A stretch of DNA of 33,899 nt from the NCBI RefSeq assembly GCF_004354015.1, contig NZ_SMRU01000040.1:436-34334 (forward strand), in the 5' to 3' direction. Every line of letters begins with the position of its first letter. Within the stretch, counting starts at the first letter, position 1. The DNA comes from Arthrobacter terricola. Lineage in GTDB: Bacteria > Actinomycetota > Actinomycetes > Actinomycetales > Micrococcaceae. Position numbers and translations under genes: made by a program. Below, one piece after another: positions 15,499-24,560 of the stretch. The notes beneath the pieces were generated by a model that was given only the letters and a program-made list of their open reading frames with translations, searched no databases and was not told the origin of the DNA.

Positions 15499-15948
15499 CG
15501 TGGTGGGGTGTCACCGTGACGCTTCGGAGGCCTCTTGCTTCCTGAACACCAAACAGCAGGCCTTCTGCAACCCACCTCGGACCCTACAGGGTCCAACCAA
15601 AGGCGGTCGCGAGTGATCGCTACTGGACTGCGGGAAGAAATTCGCGAGTGCTTAGCATCGTCCGCTCTTAGGTATGGGGAGGGCGGACGAATGTAGCGCG
15701 CGTTGACATCTGGTGTCGCCTCTGTGCCCGGTGGTACCTTGGGCCGATCAGGGTCTATTTGACTTGCATCGCTGCGCGGAGACCGACTGGGGGTACACCG
15801 CATCTTGCCCGTACGGGCGCGCCAACCAAGTACCCATCCTCGACGAATACCCCAATTCCGGGCAATGCGGCACGCCAACTCGCTCGCACGGCACGCGATC
15901 GCGCGCTTCAGGCCCATCGAGGCAAGCCCTTCTGAGGAAGGAGTAGCA
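15499..15948. other. Gene-free stretch upstream of the SRPBCC fragment
   Basis: No ORF with convincing coding character is seen on either strand. The region separates the decayed deacetylase from the SRPBCC fragment and may hold remains of the deacetylase promoter and signal-peptide region, but I could not recognise them. A GGAAGGAG ribosome binding site at the right edge belongs to the next ORF. Confidence 0.3.
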
Positions 15949-16110
15949 ATGCCCATCACCGACGAGAGCATAGTCATCCCGGTCCCACCCGAGGAAGTGT
16001 TCGACTACCTCAACGACCCCGCACACCTCCCCGAATGCGATGTGCGCGCCAACCTAGCCACGCTCTCCGAGAACCTCACCGAGCACAAGAACCACAAAGC
16101 CGAAGAATGA
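15949..16110 (+). pseudogene. N-terminal fragment of an SRPBCC-family protein
   Basis: From an ATG with a strong GGAAGGAG ribosome binding site, the first 30 residues (ESIVIPVPPEEVFDYLNDP then AHLPE) match the opening strand and helix of SRPBCC/START-type ligand-binding proteins (polyketide-cyclase-like). After that the sequence becomes unrelated and stops at 53 residues, against about 140-150 for a full protein. It is best read as a truncated gene whose 3' part was deleted. Expression of the short peptide is possible but a lipid-binding fold is not. Confidence 0.6.
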
Positions 16111-16134
16111 CAAGCGCCGAATCGGGATCATGCC

Positions 16135-16698
16135 ATGGAACTAGAAAAATACGACTCGCGATTCGCGGGCGAGGCCAGGACGCCGTCCTACATCGAAGCT
16201 GAGCGCCTGGTTGGCGAAGCCTGCTCAATGTTCGCTGACGCCGCTCAAACCCTCCATGAGGGCGGCGTTCCGACCGAACCCATCGAAGTCTGGCCCGAAC
16301 ATGTTTTTGAATCGGCATGGAAGCGGTTCTTCGGCACCTATCGCCCGTCGAAAGCAGCAGACGGGTGGGAGCTCTTCCCCGGATTCCACATCGACACCGG
16401 CGGGGGTCTTTGGCGCAGGGAATGGACCCACCATCCTTGGGAAGCCGATACATGTCCCGCTAGCTTCGACACAAAACCTGTCATAACGAGCGACTGGGTC
16501 CAGATCTTTAGTTCCGCTGGCCCGGCCACCTTCGAGCTTGGCTTCGGTAACGTCAAGAAGTATTACGACAAGGACGATCACCCCTATCTCGTGCTCAGCC
16601 ATGCCGTCAACGGAGACTTTTACAGCGAATACCCCGAGGGAAACTTCAAGGACGTGCTGCTTGGCCGAGTAGCTTTGCTTCTGCACCCCGCAGGGTAG
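16135..16698 (+). CDS. Hypothetical protein of 187 residues
   Basis: A soluble, acidic, aromatic-rich protein with no signal peptide or membrane segment. The middle contains many Trp and His residues (GLWRREWTHHPWEAD), and the C-terminal half has alternating beta-like stretches (PATFELGFGNVKKYY, YLVLSHAVNGDFY). I do not recognise a family. The ribosome binding site is weak. It lies just downstream of the SRPBCC fragment and is followed by a strong hairpin terminator, which supports its being a transcribed gene. It sits between the inverted deacetylase copies. Confidence 0.65.
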   Translation: MELEKYDSRFAGEARTPSYIEAERLVGEACSMFADAAQTLHEGGVPTEPIEVWPEHVFESAWKRFFGTYRPSKAADGWELFPGFHIDTGGGLWRREWTHHPWEADTCPASFDTKPVITSDWVQIFSSAGPATFELGFGNVKKYYDKDDHPYLVLSHAVNGDFYSEYPEGNFKDVLLGRVALLLHPAG

Positions 16699-16789
16699 CG
16701 GCCCTTCAACCATGACGGCCCCACCAGGCCTCGATCGGGTGGACCGCCCACAGCGGATTCGCTCAGGACTGACCCGGACCGACCTTGGT

Positions 16790-16824
16790 GAAGCTCCGAT
16801 CAAATAGCGGTTGATCGGAGCTTC
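16790..16824 (+). terminator. Hairpin terminator after the 187-residue gene
   Basis: A perfect 14-bp stem (GAAGCTCCGATCAA paired with TTGATCGGAGCTTC) with a 7-base loop. It lies about 90 bases after the stop codon. No T-run follows, as is common in high-GC actinobacteria. Confidence 0.75.
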
Positions 16825-16932
16825 GATTCATTATGCTCACCCCAACCTTGAGGCTTCCTGTGGCCACATGCGGACCAACGATTCCGCACGGACTAACTAG
16901 CTACATCAGAACAAACTGGGGAGGAGTTAATC

Positions 16933-18795
16933 ATGAGGAATACGAACTTATGGAAACGCTGGACTGCCTTTGGCAGCACAGCACTGGTGTTTGCCGGGCT
17001 GCTCGCGGCGACGGTGTTCGCCGCGCCAGCGCAGGCCGCAGCGAATACCGTGGTGTCCCTGACATTCGATGACGGCAACGCGGACCAAATGACCGCCGAA
17101 TCCACCATGAAAAGCCTGGGACTGAACGGCACCTTCTTCATCACCACCGGTTGGATCGACCAGCCCACGTACTTGACCACTGCGAACCTGCAGCAAATGG
17201 CCGCCGACGGCAACGAGATCGGAGGCCATACTGTCACCCACCCGGACCTCGTCTCCCTGACCACCGCCGAGTCGACCCGGCAAATCTGTGACGGTCGTGT
17301 CGCCTTGATGAACATGGGCTTCAAAGTCACCAGTTTCGCCTACCCCTTCGCGTCCGAAAACCCGGCCACGGAGGCCCTGGTGAAGCAATGCGGGTTCAAC
17401 AGTGCCCGGGGATTGGGTGACATTGCCGCTCCGGATCCCGCCTCCGCGAAGCTTCCGGCGGCAGAAACCATCCCTCCGGCCAACCCCTATGACACCGCGG
17501 CCCCGGATGAGGTAGACAGCACCTGGACCTTGCAGGACCTGCAGAATGAGGTGACCCACGCCCAGGCGGCCGGCGGTGGCTGGGTCCAGTTGACCTTCCA
17601 CCACATCGCGGTCGGCACGGACCCGACACTGACCATCACCCCCACCCTGTTCAACCAGTTCGCGACTTGGCTCGCGCAGCAAAAGGCGGCCGGCACCGTC
17701 GCGGTGAAGACCGTGGACCAGGTCATCGGCGGCACCCAGAAGCCCGCAGTCCAGGGCCCGCCAGTCCCGCCACCGCCACCAGCGGGCACCAACATGATCC
17801 AAAACCCCAGCCTGGAAACACTGGCAAGCGGCATCCCGCAATGCTGGGCAGCAGGCGGATACGGCACGAACACCGCCGCCTTCGCCGTCGTCTCCCCCGG
17901 CCACACCGGCAAGAACGCCGAACGACTCACGATGAGCGGCTACGTGTCCGGGGATGCGAAGCTATTGCCGGCCTTGGATCTGGGCGGCTGCTCACCCACT
18001 GGCACCCCCGGACATACCTATCAGCTGAAAGCCTGGTACAAGTCGACGGCGGCAACCCAGTTTGAGCTCTACTACCGGATCGGGAACGGGTTCTGGCAGT
18101 ACTGGACGGCAAGTCCGCTGATCGGCGCCGCAACGAACTGGACCCAAGCCACCTGGACCTCGCCACCCCTGCCAGCCGGCGCGTCAGGAATCAGTTGGGG
18201 CCTGAACATCCAAACCAACGGCACCATCACCACCGACGATTACGGGATGTACGACGTCGGCACCGCACCGACGCCTCCGCCGCCACCGCCCGCGGGTGGA
18301 AACCTGGTCCAAAACCCGAGCCTTGAAACAGCCGGCATCGGCGGCTTCCCCCTCTGCTGGCAGGCCGGCGGATACGGCACCAACACCGCAGCCTTCAGCA
18401 CCGTCTCGGCGGCACACACCGGCACCAAGGCCGAGAAGTTGACCGTCACCGGTTACGTCAGCGGCGACGCGAAACTGCTACCCACCCTGGACAACAGCAC
18501 ATGCGCACCGGCAGCCACAGCGGGCCACACCTATTCACTGAGGGCCTGGTACACCTCAACCGCTGTCACACAGTTCGTTGTGTACTACCGGGACGCCTCC
18601 GGCAATTGGGTGTACTGGACGTCCGGGCCGTGGTTGCCGGCCGCGAGCACCTACACCCAGGCCAGCTTCACGACGGCGGCAGTCCCCGCCGGGGCCACCG
18701 CACTGAGCTTCGGGTTGAACCTGTTCAGCAACGGAACTCTCACGACGGACGACTACGCGATGTACGACACCGTCGGGGCCCCGCTACTGGGGTGA
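16933..18795 (+). CDS. Secreted polysaccharide deacetylase with two C-terminal carbohydrate-binding-like domains
   Basis: This 620-residue protein starts at an ATG behind GGAGGAG. The signal peptide is clear, with cleavage expected after APAQA (residue 35). The NodB/CE4 domain covers about 38-255, with catalytic and metal residues D46-D47 (LTFDDGN) and H99/H103 (GGHTVTHPD), plus the later AYPF and LTFHHI motifs. Such enzymes remove acetyl groups from chitin-like sugars, peptidoglycan or xylan outside the cell. Two similar domains of about 145 residues follow, each starting like NPSLET and ending like TTDDYxMYD. They are separated by proline runs and are probably carbohydrate-binding beta-sandwiches. 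A strong terminator follows. The damaged inverted copy is at 14485-15498. Confidence 0.92.
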   Translation: MRNTNLWKRWTAFGSTALVFAGLLAATVFAAPAQAAANTVVSLTFDDGNADQMTAESTMKSLGLNGTFFITTGWIDQPTYLTTANLQQMAADGNEIGGHTVTHPDLVSLTTAESTRQICDGRVALMNMGFKVTSFAYPFASENPATEALVKQCGFNSARGLGDIAAPDPASAKLPAAETIPPANPYDTAAPDEVDSTWTLQDLQNEVTHAQAAGGGWVQLTFHHIAVGTDPTLTITPTLFNQFATWLAQQKAAGTVAVKTVDQVIGGTQKPAVQGPPVPPPPPAGTNMIQNPSLETLASGIPQCWAAGGYGTNTAAFAVVSPGHTGKNAERLTMSGYVSGDAKLLPALDLGGCSPTGTPGHTYQLKAWYKSTAATQFELYYRIGNGFWQYWTASPLIGAATNWTQATWTSPPLPAGASGISWGLNIQTNGTITTDDYGMYDVGTAPTPPPPPPAGGNLVQNPSLETAGIGGFPLCWQAGGYGTNTAAFSTVSAAHTGTKAEKLTVTGYVSGDAKLLPTLDNSTCAPAATAGHTYSLRAWYTSTAVTQFVVYYRDASGNWVYWTSGPWLPAASTYTQASFTTAAVPAGATALSFGLNLFSNGTLTTDDYAMYDTVGAPLLG

Positions 18796-18819
18796 GCTGC
18801 TGGGCAACTGATTGAAACG

Positions 18820-18851
18820 CTGAGGGCGGCTACCGATGTAGCCGCCCTCAG
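18820..18851. terminator. Bidirectional terminator between convergent genes
   Basis: A perfect 13-bp stem (CTGAGGGCGGCTA paired with TAGCCGCCCTCAG) with a 6-base loop, followed by TTTGTT. It lies 25 bases after the deacetylase stop and 6 bases from the end of the convergent propeller gene, so it probably serves both. Confidence 0.9.
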
Positions 18852-18856
18852 TTTGT

Positions 18857-19909
18857 TCAGGGCATATAGATGACACCGTGGGGGACGACGTCGGTGCCCA
18901 AAATCGCCAGCGGGGTGACGCTTCCATCGTTGAGGTTGAGGCGCGCAAGGTAGTTCGCGGGAGTGGGCACCGGCGGGGTGTTCGAATTGCCCGGTGTGAC
19001 CGCGGCATACGCTGCGCCCTCGACGAGGTGGCCGTCGACGATGTCCACAGTGTCTGAATGGGCGTCGGTCACGATCAACTTGCCCCCGGAGTGCGTAGCG
19101 AAAGTGGTGTCGTCGACTGACTGGGCGAGGTTCAGGACCTGCAGCGGCGCGTTGGGGGCGAGGCTGGATGCGAAAACTGCCTGCTGGTCCCCCTGGGCGT
19201 CGAGCATGAAGTCGCCGCCGAAGCGCTCTGCGTTCGCCGGGACGACCGTGTTCGAGTCCGGGTCCGTCAGCGCGAGCTGGGTGGAGCCGGACTGGCCGGC
19301 GTTCGCGACGCTGGCCACGCTGTCGGTATTGATCGCCGTGGTGTCCACATGGGCGACTCCGCCGTCTTTGAGGGTGATTCGGTAGAGCGCAGGACCGCCG
19401 GAGGGGTTGGACGCGCTGGTGTAGATAGCGCCGTGGAAGACGCTTACCGCGTCGGTGCCGCCGCCATGCGGCAAGGCCTCGTCGTAGGTGTAGTGCTGCA
19501 CCGCGCCACCAAGATCGACCGTGTACATGCTGCTGTTGCTGTCTTCGTTGACGGTGAGGATCACGCGATTATTGGCGGCGTCGGCGCCCATACCGTCGAT
19601 TTTGCCGGTGATGTTCCAGGTCTGTTCGATCTCGCCGCTGGGCTTCATTTCCACCAGCGTGCTCTGCTGCGGGGTCCCGACAGCCGGGCCGTCGGAGGGC
19701 ACGCCGTTCTGGAAGCCGACGAAGATGTGCGGCCCGATGAAGGTCGCATCATCAGGTGACGACCAGCCGTGGGCCTTGCCGTCCAGGATGACGCGCGCGT
19801 GCAGCGCGGACCCGGCGGCAGCGGCAGGAGCGGCTGCTGCCAGTGTGCCGGCTCCTCCCACCGCGGTCAGGACCACGCCGACAATGCCTGCGAGTTGGGT
19901 CTTCTTCAT
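18857..19909 (-). CDS. Secreted beta-propeller-like protein
   Basis: The ATG at 19909 is preceded by AGGAGG; the longer frame starting at 19999 has no ribosome binding site. The 350-residue product begins with a signal peptide (KKTQLAGIVGVVLTAVGG, cleavage near APAAAAG). The mature part has repeated short beta-rich units, such as STLVEMKPSGEIEQTW, AVSVFHGAIYTS, PALYRITLKDGG and KLIVTDAHSDTVDIVDG. This suggests a six- or seven-bladed propeller similar to NHL/ScyD-ScyE-like secreted proteins. No catalytic motif is evident. It stands alone, convergent with the deacetylase gene and sharing its terminator. The biological role is unknown. Confidence 0.8.
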   Translation of the reverse strand: MKKTQLAGIVGVVLTAVGGAGTLAAAAPAAAAGSALHARVILDGKAHGWSSPDDATFIGPHIFVGFQNGVPSDGPAVGTPQQSTLVEMKPSGEIEQTWNITGKIDGMGADAANNRVILTVNEDSNSSMYTVDLGGAVQHYTYDEALPHGGGTDAVSVFHGAIYTSASNPSGGPALYRITLKDGGVAHVDTTAINTDSVASVANAGQSGSTQLALTDPDSNTVVPANAERFGGDFMLDAQGDQQAVFASSLAPNAPLQVLNLAQSVDDTTFATHSGGKLIVTDAHSDTVDIVDGHLVEGAAYAAVTPGNSNTPPVPTPANYLARLNLNDGSVTPLAILGTDVVPHGVIYMP

Positions 19910-20369
19910 CAGAATCCTCCTAAAGGGTTGGCACGACCGTGCCGCGGGACAGACGACCGCGACGCTATACAGTCCAGGTTGCCCCGGGATGAACAACAAG
20001 CGACGGATAATTCCGATACCACCGGTTCACAAACGCGGAGCCGCGGCCCGTTTTGCCAGGACCGGGCCGGTGACCTACCATCCAGTCGCAAGGTGCCGTT
20101 CGTTAGCTGAGGCTCCCTCGCGGATACATGCCAGCGACCCCCAACCTCGAGAGACGCCCCGGGTCAGGACAGGCTCCCCCGGTCTAAGGGGTTGCCCCGA
20201 TTGGCTCCCGGAATACCGGGTTTACGCCGCGAAGTGCCAAAGGTCTTACGAGGAGGGGCAACCGCCGGGTGGGATGCCCGGCCTCCTCCCTGGCTGCGGT
20301 GCCGCCTCCGTGCGGTACTGATCCACATTTCCTGACGCAGGCTCGGTCTGCGTGATTTTCCCCAGCTAG
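19910..20369. other. Intergenic region upstream of the propeller gene
   Basis: It contains the ribosome binding site and presumably the promoter of the propeller gene near its left edge. The rest shows no supported coding region, and the open frames there have unbalanced composition. No repeats or hairpins stand out. Confidence 0.35.
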
Positions 20370-20545
20370 GGCTTGGGCTGAACACGGCAGCCACTTTGCG
20401 GCCGAAGCGCATGTCCGGGCGCTTGTTGTCCAGGCGGTCGCACGTAAGGAATTCCGTCTGCGCTCCGTGGAATCCTTCGATGTGGGCGACGGCTTGGTCA
20501 GGGTGCAGGCAGCCGTTACTGCGTTGGAACGTGATGACCGCTTGC
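20370..20545 (+). pseudogene. Possible C-terminal remnant of an MgtC/SapB-like protein
   Basis: One plus-strand frame reads AAEAHVRALVVQAVARKEFR then LRSVESFDVGDGLVRVQAAV, followed by ERDD. This resembles the small cytoplasmic C-terminal domain of some actinobacterial MgtC/SapB membrane proteins, where a similar strand-helix pattern ends near ERDD. No start codon, no membrane domain and no continuation are present. If correct, it is a relic about 60 residues long. The match is from memory and weak. Confidence 0.3.
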
Positions 20546-20561
20546 GGCGCTCCAGGGATCA

Positions 20562-20960
20562 CTATGGCCGGCGACCGAGCCAACCGCCAGCGACCAGCAC
20601 GGCAAGGGGCAGGAAAGGCGCGTGCAGCAGAACGCTTGCGAGAGTTGCCGCCGCAAGGAAGATGAAGGTTGTCATCCGGACAAGGCCCTTCCCCAGACGT
20701 AACCGGGAATGACCGCGCACGGGCTTGGCACCGGCAGCTTGCCCAGATTGAGTCCGGGCTTCCCCACGCAGGCGGGGATCAAGTGTTGTGTGCTCCACGA
20801 TCAATTCCACAAGGGCCATCGGCACATGGGTGACCGAGGCGATCTCGTCCAAGGCAATGCCTCGGGCCGCCATGCGCGGAACAACAAGCGTGCGCAGTCC
20901 GGGCGAGGTTGCCGGTCCGAGGGATCCACCGCAGGGTTCGGGTGAAATCGAGTAGCTCAT
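20562..20960 (-). CDS. Small protein with HTH-like segment and C-terminal membrane region
   Basis: This 132-residue ORF begins at the ATG at 20960 with GGGAGGT at ideal spacing. The middle part (RMAARGIALDEIASVTHVPM then ALVELIVEH) has the spacing of a short helix-turn-helix of the kind seen in actinobacterial hypothetical proteins. A linker leads to a C-terminal hydrophobic hairpin (FIFLAAATLASVLLHAPFLP, LAVLVAGGW) that is probably two membrane helices. Such a layout could be a membrane-tethered regulator, but no family is recognised. No operon partner is present. Confidence 0.6.
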   Translation of the reverse strand: MSYSISPEPCGGSLGPATSPGLRTLVVPRMAARGIALDEIASVTHVPMALVELIVEHTTLDPRLRGEARTQSGQAAGAKPVRGHSRLRLGKGLVRMTTFIFLAAATLASVLLHAPFLPLAVLVAGGWLGRRP

Positions 20961-21173
20961 GGCCACCTCCCGGCAAGAACTTGGCGAGCTCTTCGAGTGC
21001 CTGAATTCTACTCGTTACGCGGGCTTTCAACCGTGAAAAGGACCTATCCTCCCATGCCGTCGCGGCCGGAGACACAGACCGCGGCCGCGGCTCCGGGGCC
21101 CTGTTCCGGAATGACGTGTGCCCGCGCTGGTGCGGTCTTATGATGGGGCCATCCAAACGAAGGACAAGGCGTC

Positions 21174-21413
21174 ATGCTCAGAGCATTGAGAGCCTGGATT
21201 TTGACGGCGGCGCAATTTCCGCGGAAGTCCACCGCCGATCTGCGCTGGCTTGAGGGCATCTGCTTCGCACTCGGCATGGTCAGCATGGTTGTGGCTCTTC
21301 TGTGGTTCCCCGGATGGCAGACAGCCGCGTGGATCCTCGTTGCGATGTGCTGGGCTCGCGTCTCCCTACTGGCCAGGAAGGAGATCAGACGACGTAGCAA
21401 CGGCGACCGATGA
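21174..21413 (+). CDS. Small membrane protein
   Basis: A 79-residue ORF with AAGGAC upstream. After an amphipathic N-terminus it has two adjacent hydrophobic helices (GICFALGMVSMVVALLWF and WQTAAWILVAMCWARVSLL) joined by a Pro-Gly turn, and it ends in a basic tail (RKEIRRRSNGDR). The positive-inside rule puts the C-terminus in the cytoplasm. The family is not recognised. Confidence 0.6.
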   Translation: MLRALRAWILTAAQFPRKSTADLRWLEGICFALGMVSMVVALLWFPGWQTAAWILVAMCWARVSLLARKEIRRRSNGDR

Positions 21414-21738
21414 GCCACGCACTGACCTGAGCACAGCCCGACGGCGGCCCGCCGGATCTGCGCGAGCGTTCCCCTTTTTGCGGTCATACATGAGCGACCG
21501 TCGGGGCCCAGCCGCCTCGTCGACGTCCGGATGATTGAACACGGCGCCACCAAGTCGCCGGGCTGCGCGGCATGCGCCGAGCACAGCGAGCCGGTAACCC
21601 TGGCTGTGTGCCCGCGTCAAACGCGTTAAAGAAGTATCAAGATCGTGGCCGAAGCCGCCGTGGGCGCCGTGGATGGATGTTCAATGTTCTGAATTGAACT
21701 TACGATGGCGCGTGAATCGGAGGACCGGTGAATCTGCT
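21414..21738. other. Gene-free stretch
   Basis: No ORF with convincing codon use is seen on either strand. A GGAGG motif near 21720 could serve the small frame that starts at 21739. No hairpins or repeats stand out. Confidence 0.3.
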
Positions 21739-21851
21739 ATGAACGGCGCGAGCGCGACGGCTTTGACGGTTACCGAACGGGTGGTTACGGGTGCGGCCCA
21801 GCTCGTTGTCGGGCCGGGACAAACTACGACCTGTCACCAGGCACACCGCCG

Positions 21852-22223
21852 ATGAGTATCGGTGCTCAGGCCGGCGCGGGCGGGATCAGGTTCGCGGCCG
21901 CGGCGGGTTCCGTGTCCGGGTACGACAGGCGTGGCGTTGACGGTACCGCCTATAGGTGGCGCGGTGGCTATCTGTTTGAAGACGCCAACGGCAACGATTG
22001 GTGGATCGTGTTCCAGCCTTCAACCAGTGCCGGGCCCGGTGGCCGCGGCGGCCGCGGGGACGTTTTGGCATGCGGCACCTGGTCGGCCGGCGCGGTTCAG
22101 GTCCGGGTGCTGGCAAGCGACGTCTTGCGCGAAGACGCTGACGCGGTGTTTCGGAACGAGAAACCGGCCACACTTGAGGACGCCGTCCGGGCAGCCGGGA
22201 TCATCGGGCAACAGGGGCGATGA
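21852..22223 (+). CDS. Hypothetical protein of 123 residues
   Basis: The product begins MSIGAQAGAGGIRFAAAAG and contains a beta-like middle (YRWRGGYLFEDANGNDWWIV) and an acidic C-terminal helix region (LREDADAVFRNEKPATLEDA). There is no signal peptide or membrane segment. The ATG overlaps the stop of a 38-codon frame starting at 21739 (ATGA), so the two may be translationally coupled or may be halves of a frameshifted gene. No strong ribosome binding site precedes it. The family is not recognised. Confidence 0.45.
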   Translation: MSIGAQAGAGGIRFAAAAGSVSGYDRRGVDGTAYRWRGGYLFEDANGNDWWIVFQPSTSAGPGGRGGRGDVLACGTWSAGAVQVRVLASDVLREDADAVFRNEKPATLEDAVRAAGIIGQQGR

Positions 22224-22294
22224 CTCCGGCCGCGCGCCTCAGCCGGCCGTGAGATTGGGCTCTCTTCTTCCGTACGATGTGCCTGAGGCACCGG

Positions 22295-24271
22295 TCAGCC
22301 GACGTGGACCCACGGACGGCGGGTAACCTCGGGCTCGGCTTCACGGAGGACTTCGCGGGTGACCGGTGCGATTTCGCCTTCACCCAGGAAGAGGAATTTG
22401 AGGAGGTTGATGATGGGGTTGCCTTCGGTCCAGCGGAAGTAGATGTGGGGCATGAGGCCGGTCACATCCCTGATGTGGAGAAGAACGGACGCGATGGTGT
22501 TGGGCACGACCGGGCCGTGCACCTCCAGGACGCGGTAGCCGTGCCTGTTCACGCCGCGCACGTCAAGTTCGGTTTCGAAGTCGGAGGAATCGTCCACGAT
22601 GACCTCCAGGAACAGTGCTTCCTGGTCAAGGGGCAGGTGGCTGACTTCGATCGCTGAATTGAGCTTGTCGCGGTAGGCCTCGCGGCTGATGCGCAAGGGT
22701 TCGTGGGAGATCACGGCGAGTGGGCCGTCCTGCACGTCGGTGAGGAATTCGAGTGCTTGCCGGTCCAGACGGACATGCGAGGCGTGCAGTTCGAAAGAGC
22801 GCATGATCCGGGACAGCAGGGAAATCAGGATGATGCCGGCAATGAAGATCGCGGCGATCCGCAGACCTTCGGGGCGTTCGAACATGTTCGCGATGGTGGT
22901 GTAGATGAACACCACGGCGATCAGCCCGAACCCGATGGTGCGTTTGCGCTGCCGTGCCCGGCGGGCCGAGAGGGTCACGGCGACAGCGGCGGAGGTCATG
23001 AGGACCAGCACGCCGGTCGCGTACGCGCCGCCCTGGGCGTCGACGTCGGCGTTGAAGAGGAAAGTGATGAGGAACCCGATAATGGTGAACACCAGAACGA
23101 GCGGGCGCACGGCCTTGGCCCACTCCGGGGCCATGCCGTAGCGGGGAAGGTAACGGGGCACGAGGTTGAGCAGCCCTGCCATGGCCGACGCTCCGGCGAA
23201 CCAAAGGATCGTGATAGTGCTCAAGTCATACACAGTGCCGAACCCGACTCCGAGGTACTGGTGCGCCAGGAACGCCAGGGCGCGGCCGTCGGCCTCGCCG
23301 CCGGGCTGGAACTCCTTCTCCGGGATCAGCACGACCGTGATGAAGCTGGTGGCAAGCAGGAACGAACTCATAATCACCGCAGCCGAGGTGAGCAGTCGCC
23401 GGGCGCCCTTGATGCGCGCAACGGGGTTGTCTTCGGTGTCGCCAGGTGCGCCTTTGATCTGCGGCATGACCGCGACGCCGGTCTCGAAGCCCGACATGCC
23501 CAGGGCCAGTTTGGGGAACACCAGCAGGGCAATGCCGACCACCATCAACGGGTTACCGTGCGAGGCGGACAGCGCCCCCCACCAGTCGGTGACCGCGGCC
23601 GGATGAGCTAGGACCTGGGCGAAGGTAACCAGCACGAGCACGACGTTCAGGCCCAGATACAGGACCACGAGGACCACGGCGACACCGATGGCTTCCTTGA
23701 ACCCGCGCAGGAACACGGCGGCGAGCAGCGCCAGCAGGAACAAGGTGACCGCGACATTCTGCCCTTGCAGCCAGCTGGGTGCGATCGGGTTCTGGATCAA
23801 GTGGGCGGTGGCGTCGGCGGCGGAGAGGGTCATGGTGATCATGAAGTCGGTCGCAGCGAAGCCCAGCAGCACCAAGACGAACAATTTCCCCGTCCAGCGC
23901 GGCATCAGCCGCTCGAGCATGGCGATGGATCCTTCACCGCGGTGGCTTTCGCCGGCAACCCGGCGATAGACCGGAAGGGCGCCCAGCAACGTCAAGCCGA
24001 CCAGGACGAGGGTGGCGATCGGGGAAATCACCCCGGCGGCCAGCACCGCGATAGCCGGCGCGTACCCGAGGCTCGAGAAGTAGTCCACGCCGGTCAGGCA
24101 CATGACCTGCCACCACGAGTGCTTCTTCAGATGCGCGTCGCTGACCGCTCCCGGGCCTTGGTGGGTGCCTTTGCTGTCCTGCAACCCGAACAACAACCAT
24201 GTTCGCAGATTCGCCATGCCTGACGGCCGCGGGGCGGATGGATCCGCCGGGGGCCTGCTCAAGGTAGTCAC
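22295..24271 (-). CDS. APC-superfamily transporter, candidate potassium importer
   Basis: The protein has 658 residues from a GTG preceded by AAAGGAC. About twelve hydrophobic helices fill residues 55-500, beginning with GVDYFSSLGYAPAIAVLAAG, which places the unwound first helix of APC transporters near the YAP motif. A hydrophilic C-terminal domain of about 150 residues follows (DVQDGPLAVISHEPLRISRE, FETELDVRGVNRHGYRVLEV). This layout resembles the KimA/YdaO branch of H+-coupled K+ importers more than classical amino acid permeases, whose C-termini are short. It is divergent from the kdp operon and shares its regulatory region, which favours a role in potassium uptake. Amino acid transport cannot be excluded. 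Confidence 0.82.
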   Translation of the reverse strand: MTTLSRPPADPSAPRPSGMANLRTWLLFGLQDSKGTHQGPGAVSDAHLKKHSWWQVMCLTGVDYFSSLGYAPAIAVLAAGVISPIATLVLVGLTLLGALPVYRRVAGESHRGEGSIAMLERLMPRWTGKLFVLVLLGFAATDFMITMTLSAADATAHLIQNPIAPSWLQGQNVAVTLFLLALLAAVFLRGFKEAIGVAVVLVVLYLGLNVVLVLVTFAQVLAHPAAVTDWWGALSASHGNPLMVVGIALLVFPKLALGMSGFETGVAVMPQIKGAPGDTEDNPVARIKGARRLLTSAAVIMSSFLLATSFITVVLIPEKEFQPGGEADGRALAFLAHQYLGVGFGTVYDLSTITILWFAGASAMAGLLNLVPRYLPRYGMAPEWAKAVRPLVLVFTIIGFLITFLFNADVDAQGGAYATGVLVLMTSAAVAVTLSARRARQRKRTIGFGLIAVVFIYTTIANMFERPEGLRIAAIFIAGIILISLLSRIMRSFELHASHVRLDRQALEFLTDVQDGPLAVISHEPLRISREAYRDKLNSAIEVSHLPLDQEALFLEVIVDDSSDFETELDVRGVNRHGYRVLEVHGPVVPNTIASVLLHIRDVTGLMPHIYFRWTEGNPIINLLKFLFLGEGEIAPVTREVLREAEPEVTRRPWVHVG

Positions 24272-24507
24272 GGGGGTGTCCTTTCAGTACGCGGAATCGA
24301 AAGCATGCAACATCGCCATCTTGCTGAAAAGTAGCACCGTCGGCCGCGGAATCACGCCAAACTCGGCGCTTCTTGATGAACTTTTAACGTTCATGACGGG
24401 AGGTAAGCGCCGGCACGGACAAACGCTTCCGGTATCCGTTTCAGGCGCCCCCGGCCGGGTCACCGCTGGGCATTAAAACCCCGTCAAGATCACCCCCGCC
24501 CGCATTA

Positions 24508-24525
24508 AGGAACCGTTAGGAACCG
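24508..24525. promoter_or_regulatory. Candidate KdpE operator: tandem AGGAACCG repeats
   Basis: AGGAACCG occurs at 24508-24515 and again at 24518-24525, one helical turn apart. OmpR-family response regulators such as KdpE bind tandem direct repeats with 10-11 bp spacing. The site lies about 70-90 bp before the first kdp-operon start codon. A TTGACT element follows at 24548-24553. A further GCATTAA pair lies at 24470-24476 and 24502-24508, 32 bp apart. Confidence 0.45.
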
Positions 24526-24560
24526 CTTTTCGCCGCTTGCTGGGGAGTTGACTGGCAGCA

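Noticed and set aside
13110..15519. Two long plus-strand frames opposite the LCP and deacetylase genes
   Set aside because: Both are shadows: the minus-strand proteins have recognisable domains and good ribosome binding sites.
22703..23611. A 302-codon plus-strand frame opposite the APC transporter
   Set aside because: It is Gly/Arg/His-rich with no motif, and it is antisense to well-defined membrane helices.
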